Of a DNA stretch of 64,000 nt, positions 33,675 through 42,552 are shown in pieces (positions within the stretch are counted from its first letter, which is position 1; each line of letters begins with the position of its first letter). The stretch is from Adhaeribacter aerolatus (GTDB taxonomy: Bacteria > Bacteroidota > Bacteroidia > Cytophagales > Hymenobacteraceae), in the NCBI RefSeq assembly GCF_007991635.1, contig NZ_BJYS01000010.1, forward strand, positions 1 through 64,000, given 5' to 3'. Below the pieces are notes generated by a model, which saw only the letters and a list, made by a program, of their open reading frames with translations, was not told where the DNA came from and ran no database searches. Position numbers and translations under genes: made by a program.

Positions 33675-33709
33675 ACAAAGCCTTGCAGTAATTACTTACA
33701 AGGCTTTGT
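33675..33709 (-). terminator. Intrinsic terminator of the Dabb operon
   Basis: An 11-bp stem (33675-33685 with 33699-33709); read on the minus strand it ends in a run of T, 42 bp after the Dabb gene. It sits at the boundary of the AT-rich cassette. Confidence 0.78.
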
Positions 33710-33750
33710 ATTACAAGATTATACCCAGAGCCGGGGTTGAATCAATTAAT

Positions 33751-34182
33751 TTAATTCTTCGCTCCAAAGAAATCTATCACCAGCACTTTATCCAGGTGCG
33801 GGCCTAATATTTTGCCGAACTCTTTGTGGGCGGGATGTGGCAGGTATGCATCGCGATCGGCAGCATTTTTAAAGGTTACCAAAAAACAATGCGTGTAGCC
33901 TTGGGCCAGGTTCTCGGGGCTTACATTGGTACCCCACTCGTAACCAATAATGGTAGGTATCTTACTCGGTAACGCTGAGAAAGCCCGCTCTACTTCTTTT
34001 ACCTGCGCGGGCGTGGCGGAATCTTTAAACTTAAATATTACCACGTGGCGCAGCAGTTTTTCGTCGCTCTGCTTGCTGGCTGTTGGTTTGGCCTGGGGTT
34101 TAGTTTTATTTTGACTCATGGCGGAAGTTATGGCGCCGCACCAAAGCAGGGCAACCAGTAAAAAATAAAATCTTTTTCTCAT
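33751..34182 (-). CDS. Secreted Dabb (stress-responsive alpha/beta barrel) protein
   Basis: A 143-residue protein with a Sec signal peptide (MRKRFYFLLVALLWCGAITS, cleavage near residue 23), a Lys/Pro-rich linker and a Dabb domain (PF07876): LLRHVVIFKFKDSATPAQVK, GYEWGTNVSPENLAQGYTHC and YLPHPAHKEFGKILGPHLDK. Dabb proteins are dimeric ferredoxin-like barrels of varied or unknown enzymatic function. Last gene of a three-gene minus-strand run with the MBL hydrolase and the DUF4202 gene (23-bp gaps). Confidence 0.88.
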   Translation of the reverse strand: MRKRFYFLLVALLWCGAITSAMSQNKTKPQAKPTASKQSDEKLLRHVVIFKFKDSATPAQVKEVERAFSALPSKIPTIIGYEWGTNVSPENLAQGYTHCFLVTFKNAADRDAYLPHPAHKEFGKILGPHLDKVLVIDFFGAKN

Positions 34183-34205
34183 GTAAACTTTGGCAATTAG
34201 AAATA

Positions 34206-35300
34206 TTAGTGAACAGTTTTGGTGGTAAAGGTTTTCTCGTGCTTCGTAGCCGGAATGCTGACGGTATATTTTTTACCATCGGGCGCCACAGTCAATTTAA
34301 CAAAATTGGCTTTACAGTTTTCTTCCAGGTTGGCAATATAACCTTCCTGTGTGTTATACTCCGAATCCTGGCGGATATTTTTGTGCAACTGGTAAGCGGC
34401 CTGAATGCTGGGCGTGTTGCGCAGCGTTTTTACCGTTTCGGGGCCACAGCCTTTGCGAGTGCCGTTATTCATGATGCTAACCGTTGGCGCTAAGCTTTTT
34501 ACCAGCACCGGGTTATTGCTTTGGTCCAGGCCGTGGTGGTTAACCTGGTACACATCTACGGTTCCAACCAGGTTGGTGGGGCAAACCAAATTCTTTTCAA
34601 TATTCCAGGTCAGGTCGCCGCCGTCGAAAAACCGGAACGGACCGTAATCCATTACCAACACCGTGCTGTTGGCGTTGTCGGAAGTATCAGGGGCTTTGTC
34701 CGTGGCGCTTTCGCAGCCATCCGTTGCTTTGGAGTTTTTAGCTACCGCTACAAATTGTTTATCTACTCCCACAAACCGGATACTCAGGTTGGGTAAGCCT
34801 TTGGCCAGTTTCTGCAATTGTATGGTTCCGTTTGGTTTTATCAGCGATCGCTTTTTTACGGTCATATCTTTATATGGCTGAATATTCTGGGCAAAGTTTT
34901 TGTCTTCTGATAAGTTCGCCGGAATGCCTTTGTCAATTACTTCCACAATGGGCATTTTAGCGGCCAGTTCGGCAGCCCCGCCAAAATGGTCGATGTGCCA
35001 GTGGGTGGTTAACAGGTGGTCGATTTGTTTCAGGCCGGCTACTTGACGGGCTACCTGATAAATGCGTTCGGAATCGCGACCGCCCGGGTTACCCGTATCA
35101 ATCAGCACCGATTCGCCGGCCGGGGTAATAATCAGGGTAGCCGCCCCACCTTCGGTATCAATCCAGTACATGGTAAGATTGGTGGCGGCTGCCGCTACGG
35201 CTTTTTTGGTTGGCTCGGGCCGCAGCAGCGGCACCGTAAACCCCGAAACCAATACACTTGCCGCAAACAGGCCGGCGAATAAAACCCTGTTTTTTTTCAT
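34206..35300 (-). CDS. Secreted MBL-fold metallohydrolase
   Basis: A 364-residue exported metallo-beta-lactamase-fold protein. The signal peptide covers about residues 1-37; the metal motif THWHIDHFGG gives His100, His102, Asp104 and His105, preceded by ESVLIDTGNPGGRD. The domain resembles the C-terminal ComEC/Rec2 hydrolase. Later blocks include VYQVNHHGLDQSNNPVLVKS and MNNGTRKGCGPETVKTL. The substrate is unknown; a hydrolase on exported or environmental compounds is plausible. Middle gene of the DUF4202-MBL-Dabb run. Confidence 0.87.
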   Translation of the reverse strand: MKKNRVLFAGLFAASVLVSGFTVPLLRPEPTKKAVAAAATNLTMYWIDTEGGAATLIITPAGESVLIDTGNPGGRDSERIYQVARQVAGLKQIDHLLTTHWHIDHFGGAAELAAKMPIVEVIDKGIPANLSEDKNFAQNIQPYKDMTVKKRSLIKPNGTIQLQKLAKGLPNLSIRFVGVDKQFVAVAKNSKATDGCESATDKAPDTSDNANSTVLVMDYGPFRFFDGGDLTWNIEKNLVCPTNLVGTVDVYQVNHHGLDQSNNPVLVKSLAPTVSIMNNGTRKGCGPETVKTLRNTPSIQAAYQLHKNIRQDSEYNTQEGYIANLEENCKANFVKLTVAPDGKKYTVSIPATKHEKTFTTKTVH

Positions 35301-35323
35301 ATATTTATTATTTTAACTTTTAA

Positions 35324-35914
35324 CTAAGCCAAAGCCTTACCTATTAATGCTTGTGCCTCGGCCGGTAAATCTAATTGTAGCGCCAGTTGGTGGCCTTCCG
35401 GGGTCATTTTGCGCCAGGTTTTCTGCACAATGTCAATCACCTTGGCTTCACCGTGCTGCCGGGCAAAATCGAGAAAATAATACTGCAGGAATACCAGGCA
35501 AATAATATCTTCCAGCAGTTGCACTTCCGGATCAATTTTAAGCTGCCGTTTCTGTACCAAAAACTGCACCCGCTCAATAGTTTCGGGGTCGTATCCTACT
35601 TCCTGTAATATTTGTCCGGCTATTTCGGCATGGTGTTTCTTCAGGCTGTTGCGCCATTTGTTGTAGCCCTGCACATCCATCGGAAAATCTTGGCGCGGGA
35701 TGGCCCACCGCCGAATGTGCTGGCAGCGCACCGCCAGTTGCAGCGCTTCCGAAGCGTCGGGCGCTACCCGGTTCAGGCAAGCCGTCATGCGTTGGGCGTA
35801 CAGTACTTCCTTGGGGTAGGTTATGCCCGCGGCAACTTCCACATTCGGGTCTTCGCTGTTAACTTCGTCGAAACGGCGGATAGCCGCCTGAAAGCGGTTT
35901 TGATCAGCAATCAT
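35324..35914 (-). CDS. DUF4202 family protein
   Basis: A 196-residue cytoplasmic protein matching DUF4202 (PF13875). Its start (RFDEVNSEDPNVEV), AVRCQHIRRWAIPRQDFPMD, KKHHAEIAGQIL and LEDIICLVFLQYY blocks are the family hallmarks. The repeated His/Asp pattern (CQHIRRW, KHHAE, LED) resembles HD-fold metal ligands, so a phosphohydrolase role is possible but unproven. First gene of a minus-strand run ending in the Dabb gene; divergent from ruvC. Confidence 0.88.
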   Translation of the reverse strand: MIADQNRFQAAIRRFDEVNSEDPNVEVAAGITYPKEVLYAQRMTACLNRVAPDASEALQLAVRCQHIRRWAIPRQDFPMDVQGYNKWRNSLKKHHAEIAGQILQEVGYDPETIERVQFLVQKRQLKIDPEVQLLEDIICLVFLQYYFLDFARQHGEAKVIDIVQKTWRKMTPEGHQLALQLDLPAEAQALIGKALA

Positions 35915-36005
35915 GTAAAATATTCTGTTTAGCCCCTTAAAGGTATAAGTTTTAGGTTAATATTAATTAGCCTGCCGTGAATTTTAGAAGCTCTGGATAT
36001 GTTCG

Positions 36006-36013
36006 TAGCTTTG
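36006..36013 (+). promoter_or_regulatory. Putative -7 box of ruvC
   Basis: TAGCTTTG fits the TAnnTTTG consensus and lies 8 bp before the ruvC ATG, implying a near-leaderless transcript. No clear -33 TTG is at the right distance. Confidence 0.4.
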
Positions 36014-36020
36014 TAAGTTC

Positions 36021-36590
36021 ATGATAAGATCAACCCCTACCCTTTTAACCAACAAGCTGATTCTGGGCGTAGATCCCGGCACCACCATAATGGGCTATGC
36101 CCTGATAGAAGTAACGGGCGCGAAAGTTAAAGTATTAACCTACGATACCATTAACCTGAAGCGGGTAACCAACCATGCCGTTAAGCTCAAGCGCATCTAC
36201 GATGGCACCATTGAGCTGATAAACCAATATTTGCCCGATGAAATGGCCATTGAAGCCCAGTTTTATTCTAACAACGTGCAATCCATGCTGAAACTGGGAC
36301 GGGCTCAGGGGGTGGCGATTGCCGCTGCTTTGTCGCGCGATATTCCTTACGTGGAGTACGCGCCCAAACGGATTAAACAATCGATTACGGGCAACGGCAA
36401 TGCCTCGAAAGAACAGGTGGCTCACATGCTGAATCAAACCCTCAAACTCCCGGATTTACCTAAATTATTTGATGCCACCGATGCCCTGGCCGTGGCTATG
36501 TGCCACCATTACCAGAAAGGCGTCAATACCCAGGCCGGCACCAAGTCCTGGAAAAGCTTCCTGACTGATAACCCGGATCGGATTAAGTAA
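36021..36590 (+). CDS. ruvC: Crossover junction endodeoxyribonuclease RuvC
   Basis: A 189-residue resolvase of Holliday junctions (EC 3.1.21.10), acting with RuvAB. The RNase H-like fold shows the catalytic acidic residues Asp18 (LGVDPGT), Glu78 (MAIEAQF), Asp151 and Asp154 (FDATDALAVAMCHH). NVQSMLKLGRAQGVAIAAAL and KRIKQSITGNGNASKEQV are characteristic blocks. The length is typical plus a small C-terminal extension. It is a single gene divergent from DUF4202, with a REP-rich gap after it. Confidence 0.95.
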   Translation: MIRSTPTLLTNKLILGVDPGTTIMGYALIEVTGAKVKVLTYDTINLKRVTNHAVKLKRIYDGTIELINQYLPDEMAIEAQFYSNNVQSMLKLGRAQGVAIAAALSRDIPYVEYAPKRIKQSITGNGNASKEQVAHMLNQTLKLPDLPKLFDATDALAVAMCHHYQKGVNTQAGTKSWKSFLTDNPDRIK

Positions 36591-36733
36591 TTAGATTAGC
36601 CTTAAATAAATAATAATTATTCGGTTTCGCGAGCTTCTCGATCTTAAATATTTTCCTTCGGTGTCTGGCCGCATCAACTATTATTTGGGAATATTTATTC
36701 TAAAGGTGGATTTACAAGGCCATGAATAAATAA

Positions 36734-36756
36734 GGCACGAGCGGAACACTCGCGCC
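36734..36756. repeat. REP-like hairpin
   Basis: GGCACGAG (36734-36741) pairs with CTCGCGCC (36749-36756) apart from one A-C mismatch. It resembles the palindrome at 17891-17914 in layout (short stem, 7-8 nt loop, AGCGGA-like loop). Confidence 0.45.
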
Positions 36757-36834
36757 AGCAAAAGCGAGTCTGGTCAAAAAGCTATTACAATAGTACATTT
36801 ATGGAAGAATGTTTATACAATGTGAGATAAATCA

Positions 36835-36893
36835 TTGTCATTCAGGAGGAAACCTGTTCATGACTTGCTAACAAGTTTCCTCCTGAATGACAA
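36835..36893. repeat. Long palindromic intergenic element
   Basis: A perfect 19-bp stem (36835-36853 with 36875-36893), extendable inward by 5 bp with one mismatch, around a loop of about 10-20 nt. No T run follows directly, and the sequence (TCATTCAGGAGGAAA) looks like a dispersed REP element rather than a simple terminator. Confidence 0.7.
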
Positions 36894-36964
36894 CTTTAAA
36901 TTAGATATTGTTGCAGATTAAATATTACTGCTTAAAAAAGCTTTGAGCCACAGCAATTATTATT

Positions 36965-38113
36965 TTATAAACCCAATTCTTCCATCGTAACTACAGGAAT
37001 ATCTTTCGTAGTAATTTCGGCTAAAGGTTTCTGGCTGCTTTTATCATATTGGTAACCGGCTTCGCCGAGCGGCCAGAGCATCGGCATTAAAGAATAAATG
37101 GCACCTTTAAAACCCTGGGTAATGGCCTCTAAATTGCCGGTATCTTTCGAGTTCCTGGCTTCGTTTTCGATTTCAAAGGGGCCCGAAAAGCCTTTGGTTT
37201 TAATAATATCGACAAAAGCCCGCCAATCCATGCTGTCGGAGCCGCCGAAACCCGGGAGCATGGCTTCGTAGTTGTGGCGGTCCCAATCGTGCGCCGGAAT
37301 AGGCACGCCGGCTTTTTCGGCCAACGTTTTATCTACCGTTTGCATGGGATACATACTGCCCCAATGCGCCCGGACACGGTTTTGCAGATTTCGTGTGGCT
37401 TTTACGTGTATCCGGTGCAGCCGCGAAAAATCTGTTTCCTGCATCACCGCTACTGGATCTACGTGCTGCCATACATCGTGCGAAGGGTCGTAAATTTCGC
37501 CGTGGGCTTTGCTCGGAATTAAGGCGTACATGAGTTTACGGGCGGCCAGCACGCCGGTTAAATTATTAAAGGTAGTGGTATAAGAAGCTGAGCGCCAGCC
37601 TTCCATCGGGCAGTTTTCGTAGAGCACGGTTACGCCTAAGTCTTCGGCGTATTTAATAATCGGCGTAAACACCCGCGCGTATTCTTCCAGGTTCTTCTGA
37701 AAACCATTTTCCTGGTTGCCCAACTCGTGGTTATAGCCCACAAAGGTGCCTACTTTTACATCGTTAGCATCACCGCCTAATAAATGCGCTATCCGGATGA
37801 GTCGCAGCAGGTGGTCCTGGTTTTTGCGGCGTTCGGCTTCGGGTCCGCCAATCAGGTTTTCGAAAGCCCCAACCGATAACTTTAGACCCGCCTGGTTAAA
37901 CGTGGTCAGGGTGCGTTTGGCATCATCCAGGGTAAATGTTTCATAATCCAGGTGGGTGGCAACGTGGTCCTGGCGGGTGCCGTCGCGCCGGAAAACGCAT
38001 AAATCAATTCCCTGCACGCCAATATGCTGGGCGCGGGAAATTAATTCCGGCAGCTTTAATTTATCAAAAGCCGAACTCATTAACCAGATGGGATTATTTA
38101 GTACCTGCATCAT
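36965..38113 (-). CDS. Sugar phosphate isomerase/epimerase-like TIM-barrel protein
   Basis: A 382-residue protein of the AP_endonuc_2/xylose isomerase-like superfamily (PF01261). Blocks such as GVQGIDLCVFRRDGTRQDHV, VTVLYENCPMEGWRS, YDPSHDVWQHVDPV and FEIENEARNSKDTG carry the Glu/His/Asp metal ligands of the barrel. Members isomerise or epimerise sugars, including 3-keto-sugars, or dehydrate inositols. No signal peptide, so cytoplasmic. Specific substrate unknown. It might process products of the Gfo/Idh enzymes elsewhere in the window. Confidence 0.85.
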   Translation of the reverse strand: MMQVLNNPIWLMSSAFDKLKLPELISRAQHIGVQGIDLCVFRRDGTRQDHVATHLDYETFTLDDAKRTLTTFNQAGLKLSVGAFENLIGGPEAERRKNQDHLLRLIRIAHLLGGDANDVKVGTFVGYNHELGNQENGFQKNLEEYARVFTPIIKYAEDLGVTVLYENCPMEGWRSASYTTTFNNLTGVLAARKLMYALIPSKAHGEIYDPSHDVWQHVDPVAVMQETDFSRLHRIHVKATRNLQNRVRAHWGSMYPMQTVDKTLAEKAGVPIPAHDWDRHNYEAMLPGFGGSDSMDWRAFVDIIKTKGFSGPFEIENEARNSKDTGNLEAITQGFKGAIYSLMPMLWPLGEAGYQYDKSSQKPLAEITTKDIPVVTMEELGL

Positions 38114-38163
38114 TTCGTTTAGGTTTTTTAATGGTTTTAATCTATCAATCCGGCATTAAATAA

Positions 38164-38199
38164 AAAAGACCTTACCGAAAAACAACGGTAAGGTCTTTT
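38164..38199 (-). terminator. Intrinsic terminator of greA-HIT
   Basis: A perfect 14-bp stem (38164-38177 with 38186-38199) just after the minus-strand HIT gene. On the minus strand it is followed by T's. Confidence 0.82.
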
Positions 38200-38215
38200 A
38201 GCTGAACCTTTAAAT

Positions 38216-38608
38216 TTATAAATTCTTTTGTATGTTAGAGGCTATTTCGGCCATCTCTTCGGCCGTAAACTGTTTTTTCGGTTGTGCAAAATTCATATCG
38301 TTCATCTGGTTAATTGGAATCAGGTGCACGTGTGCATGGGGCACTTCCAGACCAATAACTGCTACCCCTACCCGTGTACAACCGGTTGCTTTCTTAATCG
38401 CGTGGGCAACTTTTTTGGCAAATATCTGCATATCGCCCAGCAGTTGGTCTTCCAAATCAAAAATATAATCAATTGGCTCTTTGGGTATTACCAGCGTATG
38501 TCCTTTTTGCAACGGGTTAACATCCAGAAAAGCCAGAAAACGATCATCTTCGGCTATTTTATAAGCTGGTATTTCGCCTCTTATAATCTTGGAGAAGATT
38601 GTTTCCAT
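38216..38608 (-). CDS. HIT-family nucleotide hydrolase
   Basis: A 130-residue histidine-triad protein of the Hint branch. The catalytic triad motif His91-Ala-His93-Val-His95 sits in VPHAHVHLIP; the start IFSKIIRGEIPAYKI and GHTLVIPKEPIDYIFDL are standard. Such enzymes cleave purine nucleoside phosphoramidates and related dinucleotides. The C-terminal tail (FTAEEMAEIASNIQKNL) is typical of Bacteroidota copies. It lies 5 bp after greA, so they form one transcript. Confidence 0.92.
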   Translation of the reverse strand: METIFSKIIRGEIPAYKIAEDDRFLAFLDVNPLQKGHTLVIPKEPIDYIFDLEDQLLGDMQIFAKKVAHAIKKATGCTRVGVAVIGLEVPHAHVHLIPINQMNDMNFAQPKKQFTAEEMAEIASNIQKNL

Positions 38609-38613
38609 AACTT

Positions 38614-39087
38614 CTAGCGCGATATTTCTAATATTTCGAATTTAATTTTACCGGCCGGAATGGTTATCTCGGCTACATCGCCTACCGACTTACCCAGTAA
38701 GCCTTTGCCAATCGGCGATTTTACCGATATTTTACCGGCGGCCAGGTTCGCTTCTTCTTCCGAAACCAGGCAATAATCCATTACCATGCCGTTGTTCAGG
38801 TTTTTAATTTTTACTTTCGACAGAATAAGGGCCTTACTCATATCCAGGTTAGAATCGTCGATGAGGCGCGCGTTACCTACTACTTCTTCCAGCTTCGCAA
38901 TTTTTAACTCCAGGTGGCCTTGCGCATCTTTGGCGGCATCATACTCCGCGTTTTCACTTAAATCGCCTTTGTCCCGTGCTTCGGCCAATTGCCGGGCCAC
39001 TTCAGCCCGCCCTTTTGTCTTTAGTTCTGCCAGTTCATCTTTTAGCTTTTGCAAGCCCTCAGCAGTGTAATAAGAAACAGTTCCCAT
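38614..39087 (-). CDS. greA: Transcription elongation factor GreA
   Basis: A 157-residue Gre factor. The N-terminal coiled coil (about 1-75: YYTAEGLQKLKDELAELKTK, ARDKGDLSENAEYDAAKDAQ with the acidic tip) enters the secondary channel of RNA polymerase to trigger cleavage of backtracked RNA. The C-terminal FKBP-like domain has KISVKSPIGKGLLGKSVGDV. Length and layout are typical. Co-transcribed with the HIT gene. Confidence 0.95.
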   Translation of the reverse strand: MGTVSYYTAEGLQKLKDELAELKTKGRAEVARQLAEARDKGDLSENAEYDAAKDAQGHLELKIAKLEEVVGNARLIDDSNLDMSKALILSKVKIKNLNNGMVMDYCLVSEEEANLAAGKISVKSPIGKGLLGKSVGDVAEITIPAGKIKFEILEISR

Positions 39088-39123
39088 AATTATAATACGT
39101 TTATTAACATCTGGTAAAATAAA

Positions 39124-39150
39124 AAGAACGGTCTGCGGCAGACCGTTCTT
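39124..39150 (-). terminator. Intrinsic terminator of the rsmA-mgtE operon
   Basis: A perfect 12-bp stem with a 3-nt loop (39124-39135 with 39139-39150); on the minus strand a T run follows. It separates the dehydrogenase gene from greA. Confidence 0.85.
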
Positions 39151-39262
39151 AATGCAAGATACGAAAAATATTCTATTAGGTAAATATTATTGGCGGCAGA
39201 ATTTATTCTCCGGCCGCTACCTTATTCTGTATTCAATAATTAGGTGCGGCTGCCTTTATAAA

Positions 39263-40222
39263 TTAATCAGCGGCGCTTTTTTGGAGCAATTCTTTAATCT
39301 TCTGCACCAATACCTGGTTAATTTTAACGTAAGATTGGTGCGACCAACCACCAATATGAGGCGTTAAGATTACATTTCCGGCGGCAGTTAAGTAATCAAA
39401 ATTATTTTTCTGCGCTTCGGTTAAAGTCCGTAGTTTTTCGTTTTCGAGTACATCCAGCGCTGCCCCTTTTATTTTGCCGCGGTTCAGGAAATCGACTAAG
39501 TCCGGCTGGTTTACGATTTCGCCGCGCGCCGTGTTAATAAACCAAAACTTTTTGGCGAAAGCATCAAAGAAAGCGCCGTTGGCAAAATGCCGGTTTTCGG
39601 GCGTAAACGGAATATGTAAACTGATGACATCGGCCTGGGCAAATATGTCGGCTAATGGTACCAACCGGGCAAATTCATCGGCGGTAACGCCATCATCTTT
39701 GTCGTAGGCCAGAACCGTACAACCAAAAGCTGCTAAACGGCGGGCAAATGCGCGGCCCATGTGGCCGTAACCAATAACACCGATGGTCTTGCCCATTATT
39801 TCTTCGCCCCGGTTGGGCTCCCGCAGCCATTGGGAAGCCCGTACTTCTTTATCGGCTTTTACTATATTCCGGAACAAGGCCAGCAATAAACCCAGGGTAA
39901 ACTCGCCTACCGCATCTTTATTTCCTTCGGGTGCATTGAGTAAAGCGATATTTAGTTGCGCCAGAGCCGCTTCGTTTACGTTATCTACCCCGGCCCCGGC
40001 CCGGGCCACAAACTTCAATTGGTCGGCATTTTCTATTAAGTCGGCCGTGATGTTTAGTTTACTTCTTACCACCAGGCCCTGGTAAGCCGGCAATATTGCT
40101 TTTATTTCTTCTTTTTTAATTTCCGGACGGTAATCAACTGCTACGCCAATTTCTTCCAGCATGGGCACAATAGACTCGTGCATCTGGTCGATAATCAGGC
40201 AAGAGATGGGAGAAGGCGTCAT
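39263..40222 (-). CDS. D-2-hydroxyacid dehydrogenase, SerA-like
   Basis: A 319-residue NAD-dependent D-2-hydroxyacid dehydrogenase. The Rossmann motif GVIGYGHMGRAFARRL is at about 149-164; catalytic Arg is in INTARGEIV, Glu in DVLENEK and His in TPHIGGWSHQS. ARAGAGVDNVN is a phosphoglycerate-dehydrogenase-like block. It lacks the C-terminal ACT domain of full SerA, as do many Bacteroidota SerA enzymes, so 3-phosphoglycerate is possible but not proved. Third gene of the rsmA-mgtE run. Confidence 0.85.
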   Translation of the reverse strand: MTPSPISCLIIDQMHESIVPMLEEIGVAVDYRPEIKKEEIKAILPAYQGLVVRSKLNITADLIENADQLKFVARAGAGVDNVNEAALAQLNIALLNAPEGNKDAVGEFTLGLLLALFRNIVKADKEVRASQWLREPNRGEEIMGKTIGVIGYGHMGRAFARRLAAFGCTVLAYDKDDGVTADEFARLVPLADIFAQADVISLHIPFTPENRHFANGAFFDAFAKKFWFINTARGEIVNQPDLVDFLNRGKIKGAALDVLENEKLRTLTEAQKNNFDYLTAAGNVILTPHIGGWSHQSYVKINQVLVQKIKELLQKSAAD

Positions 40223-40250
40223 TTAATCAAGCTAATATTTTATAATTATA

Positions 40251-41615
40251 TTATAAGTGTAATAAGAAGTGGGCTACCAGAAAATAAACACCCAAACCCA
40301 ACAAATCGTTGGCGGTAGTAATAAATGGCCCCGCCGCAATGGCCGGATTTATTCCGAACCGGTCCAGAATCATGGGTGTCAGGGTACCCATCAGTGACGA
40401 CAGCATAACCACGCTGAATAAGGCAATGGATACAACAATGGAAAGCCGGGGGTTTTCGTTAAATATTAAATTAAAACCCATTACCAGCGAGGATATAATT
40501 AAAGCGTTTAACAGGGCTACCAGTAACACCTTTATTAAGCGCTGGGCCATGTTATCGAATATAATTTGTTTGCTGGCCAGGGTCTGAATAATTAAAGAAG
40601 ATGACTGAATGCCTACGTTGCCGCCGGTAGCCGTAATAATCGGGATAAAACCAGCCATGGCCGGCACCAGCATAATTTCCGAATCGAATAATTGAATAAA
40701 CTCGGCGCCTAACAAGCCTCCCACCATGGCTACCAGCAGCCAGGGCAAACGGGCCCGCGATAAGCGCAACACGCTATCGTCTTCCTCCACGTCTTCGGTA
40801 ATACCCGACATGAGTTGAATGCTGGTTTCGGCTTGTTCCTGAATAACATCTACCACGTCGTCGATGGTAATGCGGCCCATGAGTTTGCCCTGCGAATCTA
40901 CCACCGGAATGGCTTCCAGGTCGTAGCGTTGCATAATATCTACTACTTCGGTGTCTTTCCGGTAAGTTTCAATCGAGATTACGTCTTCGTCGAATAATTC
41001 CGCAATGGGTGTATCGTCGTTCGAAAGAATTAAGGTTTTCATGGCGATGCGGCCAATAAGGCGGTCGCGGTCATCTACCACGTAAATGGCGTACACCTGT
41101 TCTACCGCTTCGGCCTGCCGCCTGATTTCTTCGATGCACTGCCGCACCCGCCAGTTTACGTTTACTTTTATCAGCTCTTTGGCCATCAGCCCGCCCGCCG
41201 AATCTTCTTCGTAATGGAGCAGGTCAATAATATCGGCGGCTTTTTCTTCATTGTCGAGGAACGAAATAATCTCTTCCCGCGACTGCACTTTCTGCTCGTT
41301 CAGAATATCTACCGCATCGTCCGAATCCATAAGGTTTACATAGCGGGCAACTTCTTCGGAGGTAAACGATTTCAGAAAATTGGTGCGCACATCGGCATCC
41401 AGACCGCTCAATATTTCGGCTCCTACCTCGGGGTCCAGCAAATCGAGTACGTATTTCGATTGGGCAGTATCCAGTTCGTACAACACCGTGGTAATATCGG
41501 CCGGATACATATCTTCCATGCTCGAAATAATAAATTCGGCATTTTGCTGCTCAATCGCCTCCTCAACCTGATCGATATATTCGCGGGTGATTTCTACTGG
41601 CATAAACTCAGACAT
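40251..41615 (-). CDS. mgtE: Magnesium transporter MgtE
   Basis: A 454-residue MgtE channel. N-terminal superhelical MgtE_N domain (about 30-130, with YVLDLLDPEVGAEILSGLDA), two CBS domains (about 140-260, DRLIGRIAMKTLILSNDDTP and YDLEAIPVVDSQGKLMGRIT), and a C-terminal membrane domain (about 285-454) with the selectivity segment IPIITATGGNVGIQSSSLII. Cytoplasmic Mg2+ bound to the CBS/N domain closes the pore. It overlaps rsmA by 8 bp, indicating translational coupling. Confidence 0.95.
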   Translation of the reverse strand: MSEFMPVEITREYIDQVEEAIEQQNAEFIISSMEDMYPADITTVLYELDTAQSKYVLDLLDPEVGAEILSGLDADVRTNFLKSFTSEEVARYVNLMDSDDAVDILNEQKVQSREEIISFLDNEEKAADIIDLLHYEEDSAGGLMAKELIKVNVNWRVRQCIEEIRRQAEAVEQVYAIYVVDDRDRLIGRIAMKTLILSNDDTPIAELFDEDVISIETYRKDTEVVDIMQRYDLEAIPVVDSQGKLMGRITIDDVVDVIQEQAETSIQLMSGITEDVEEDDSVLRLSRARLPWLLVAMVGGLLGAEFIQLFDSEIMLVPAMAGFIPIITATGGNVGIQSSSLIIQTLASKQIIFDNMAQRLIKVLLVALLNALIISSLVMGFNLIFNENPRLSIVVSIALFSVVMLSSLMGTLTPMILDRFGINPAIAAGPFITTANDLLGLGVYFLVAHFLLHL

Positions 41616-42393
41616 TGGCTTCTACAAGTTTGGTAAGCTCCACAAAATCGGCCACCGACAGTTGCTCGGCCCGCTTATCAAATACCGGCAAACTGGTAAC
41701 AGCTTCCGGCAGTTTGTAAGGCTTCAGGCAATTGCGCAAAGTTTTGCGGCGGGTACCAAAACTTAATTTTACCACTTCAAAAAACTTCTTTTCGTCACAA
41801 CCGAGGTATTCGGTACTGTTGCGCTCCAGCCGGATTACCGCCGATTGAACTTTGGGCGGCGGCTCGAAAACGTGGGGCGGTACGGTAAACGCGTACTTAA
41901 TGGTATAATAGGCCTGCAGCAGTACACTTAAGATGCCATACACCTTAGAACCCGGCGGCGCGGCCAGCCGTTCGGCCACTTCTTTCTGCAGCATGCCCAC
42001 CACTTCGGTAACCAGGTGCCGGTGGTCCAATACTCTAAAAAATATCTGGCTCGAAATGTTATAAGGGAAATTACCGATAATACTTAAACTCCGGGGAAAA
42101 ATGCCGCCCAAATCGGTCTTCAGAAAATCAGCCTGTATTATTTTGCCCCGCAAGGCCGGAAAATGCTCTTTCAGGTAAACAATCGATTCGGCATCAATAT
42201 CAATCACCGTCAGGTCCAGATCTTTTTTCAGCATCAGGTATTGGGTAAGTACACCCATACCGGGACCAATCTCCAGCACGTCGCGGGTTTCCTGGGGTAA
42301 TTGCAACAGGTCAACAATATTCCGGGCAATCTGCTGATCGGTTAAAAAATGCTGCCCCAAATGTTTTTTTGGTCTTACCTTTTGCATAAACAA
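41608..42393 (-). CDS. rsmA: 16S rRNA dimethyladenosine transferase RsmA (KsgA)
   Basis: A 261-residue SAM methyltransferase that dimethylates two adjacent adenines near the 3' end of 16S rRNA. Start KKHLGQHFLTD, SAM motif EIGPGMGVLT (41-50), and catalytic NFPY (108-111) in IIGNFPYNISSQIFF are all present; the C-terminal FGTRRKTLRNCLKPY is characteristic. An alternate ATG two codons downstream (42387) is possible. First gene of the operon with mgtE and the hydroxyacid dehydrogenase. Confidence 0.95.
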   Translation of the reverse strand: MFMQKVRPKKHLGQHFLTDQQIARNIVDLLQLPQETRDVLEIGPGMGVLTQYLMLKKDLDLTVIDIDAESIVYLKEHFPALRGKIIQADFLKTDLGGIFPRSLSIIGNFPYNISSQIFFRVLDHRHLVTEVVGMLQKEVAERLAAPPGSKVYGILSVLLQAYYTIKYAFTVPPHVFEPPPKVQSAVIRLERNSTEYLGCDEKKFFEVVKLSFGTRRKTLRNCLKPYKLPEAVTSLPVFDKRAEQLSVADFVELTKLVEANV

Positions 42394-42552
42394 TATTAGC
42401 GCTCTTACCCTTTTAAAACGTATTCAGTTGTACTATAAACACTTAACTTTTAGCTGTTCGGCAACGATTGTCGTATATAAAACGGTAATCCAATGAATCG
42501 CGCTTTGCGTTTGCCAAACTTTATTAACTTGCGGGTTAAAGATACGATTCCT

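Larger units (their letters stand above)
36591..36964. other. Gap with two palindromic elements
   Basis: A 374-bp gap between convergent genes with no ORF; it contains the hairpins at 36734-36756 and 36835-36893. Confidence 0.5.

Noticed and set aside
42493-42552. Upstream ATG of the leucyl aminopeptidase
   Set aside because: Possible, but the first 20 residues look unlike the family and the region resembles a promoter; kept only as an alternative.
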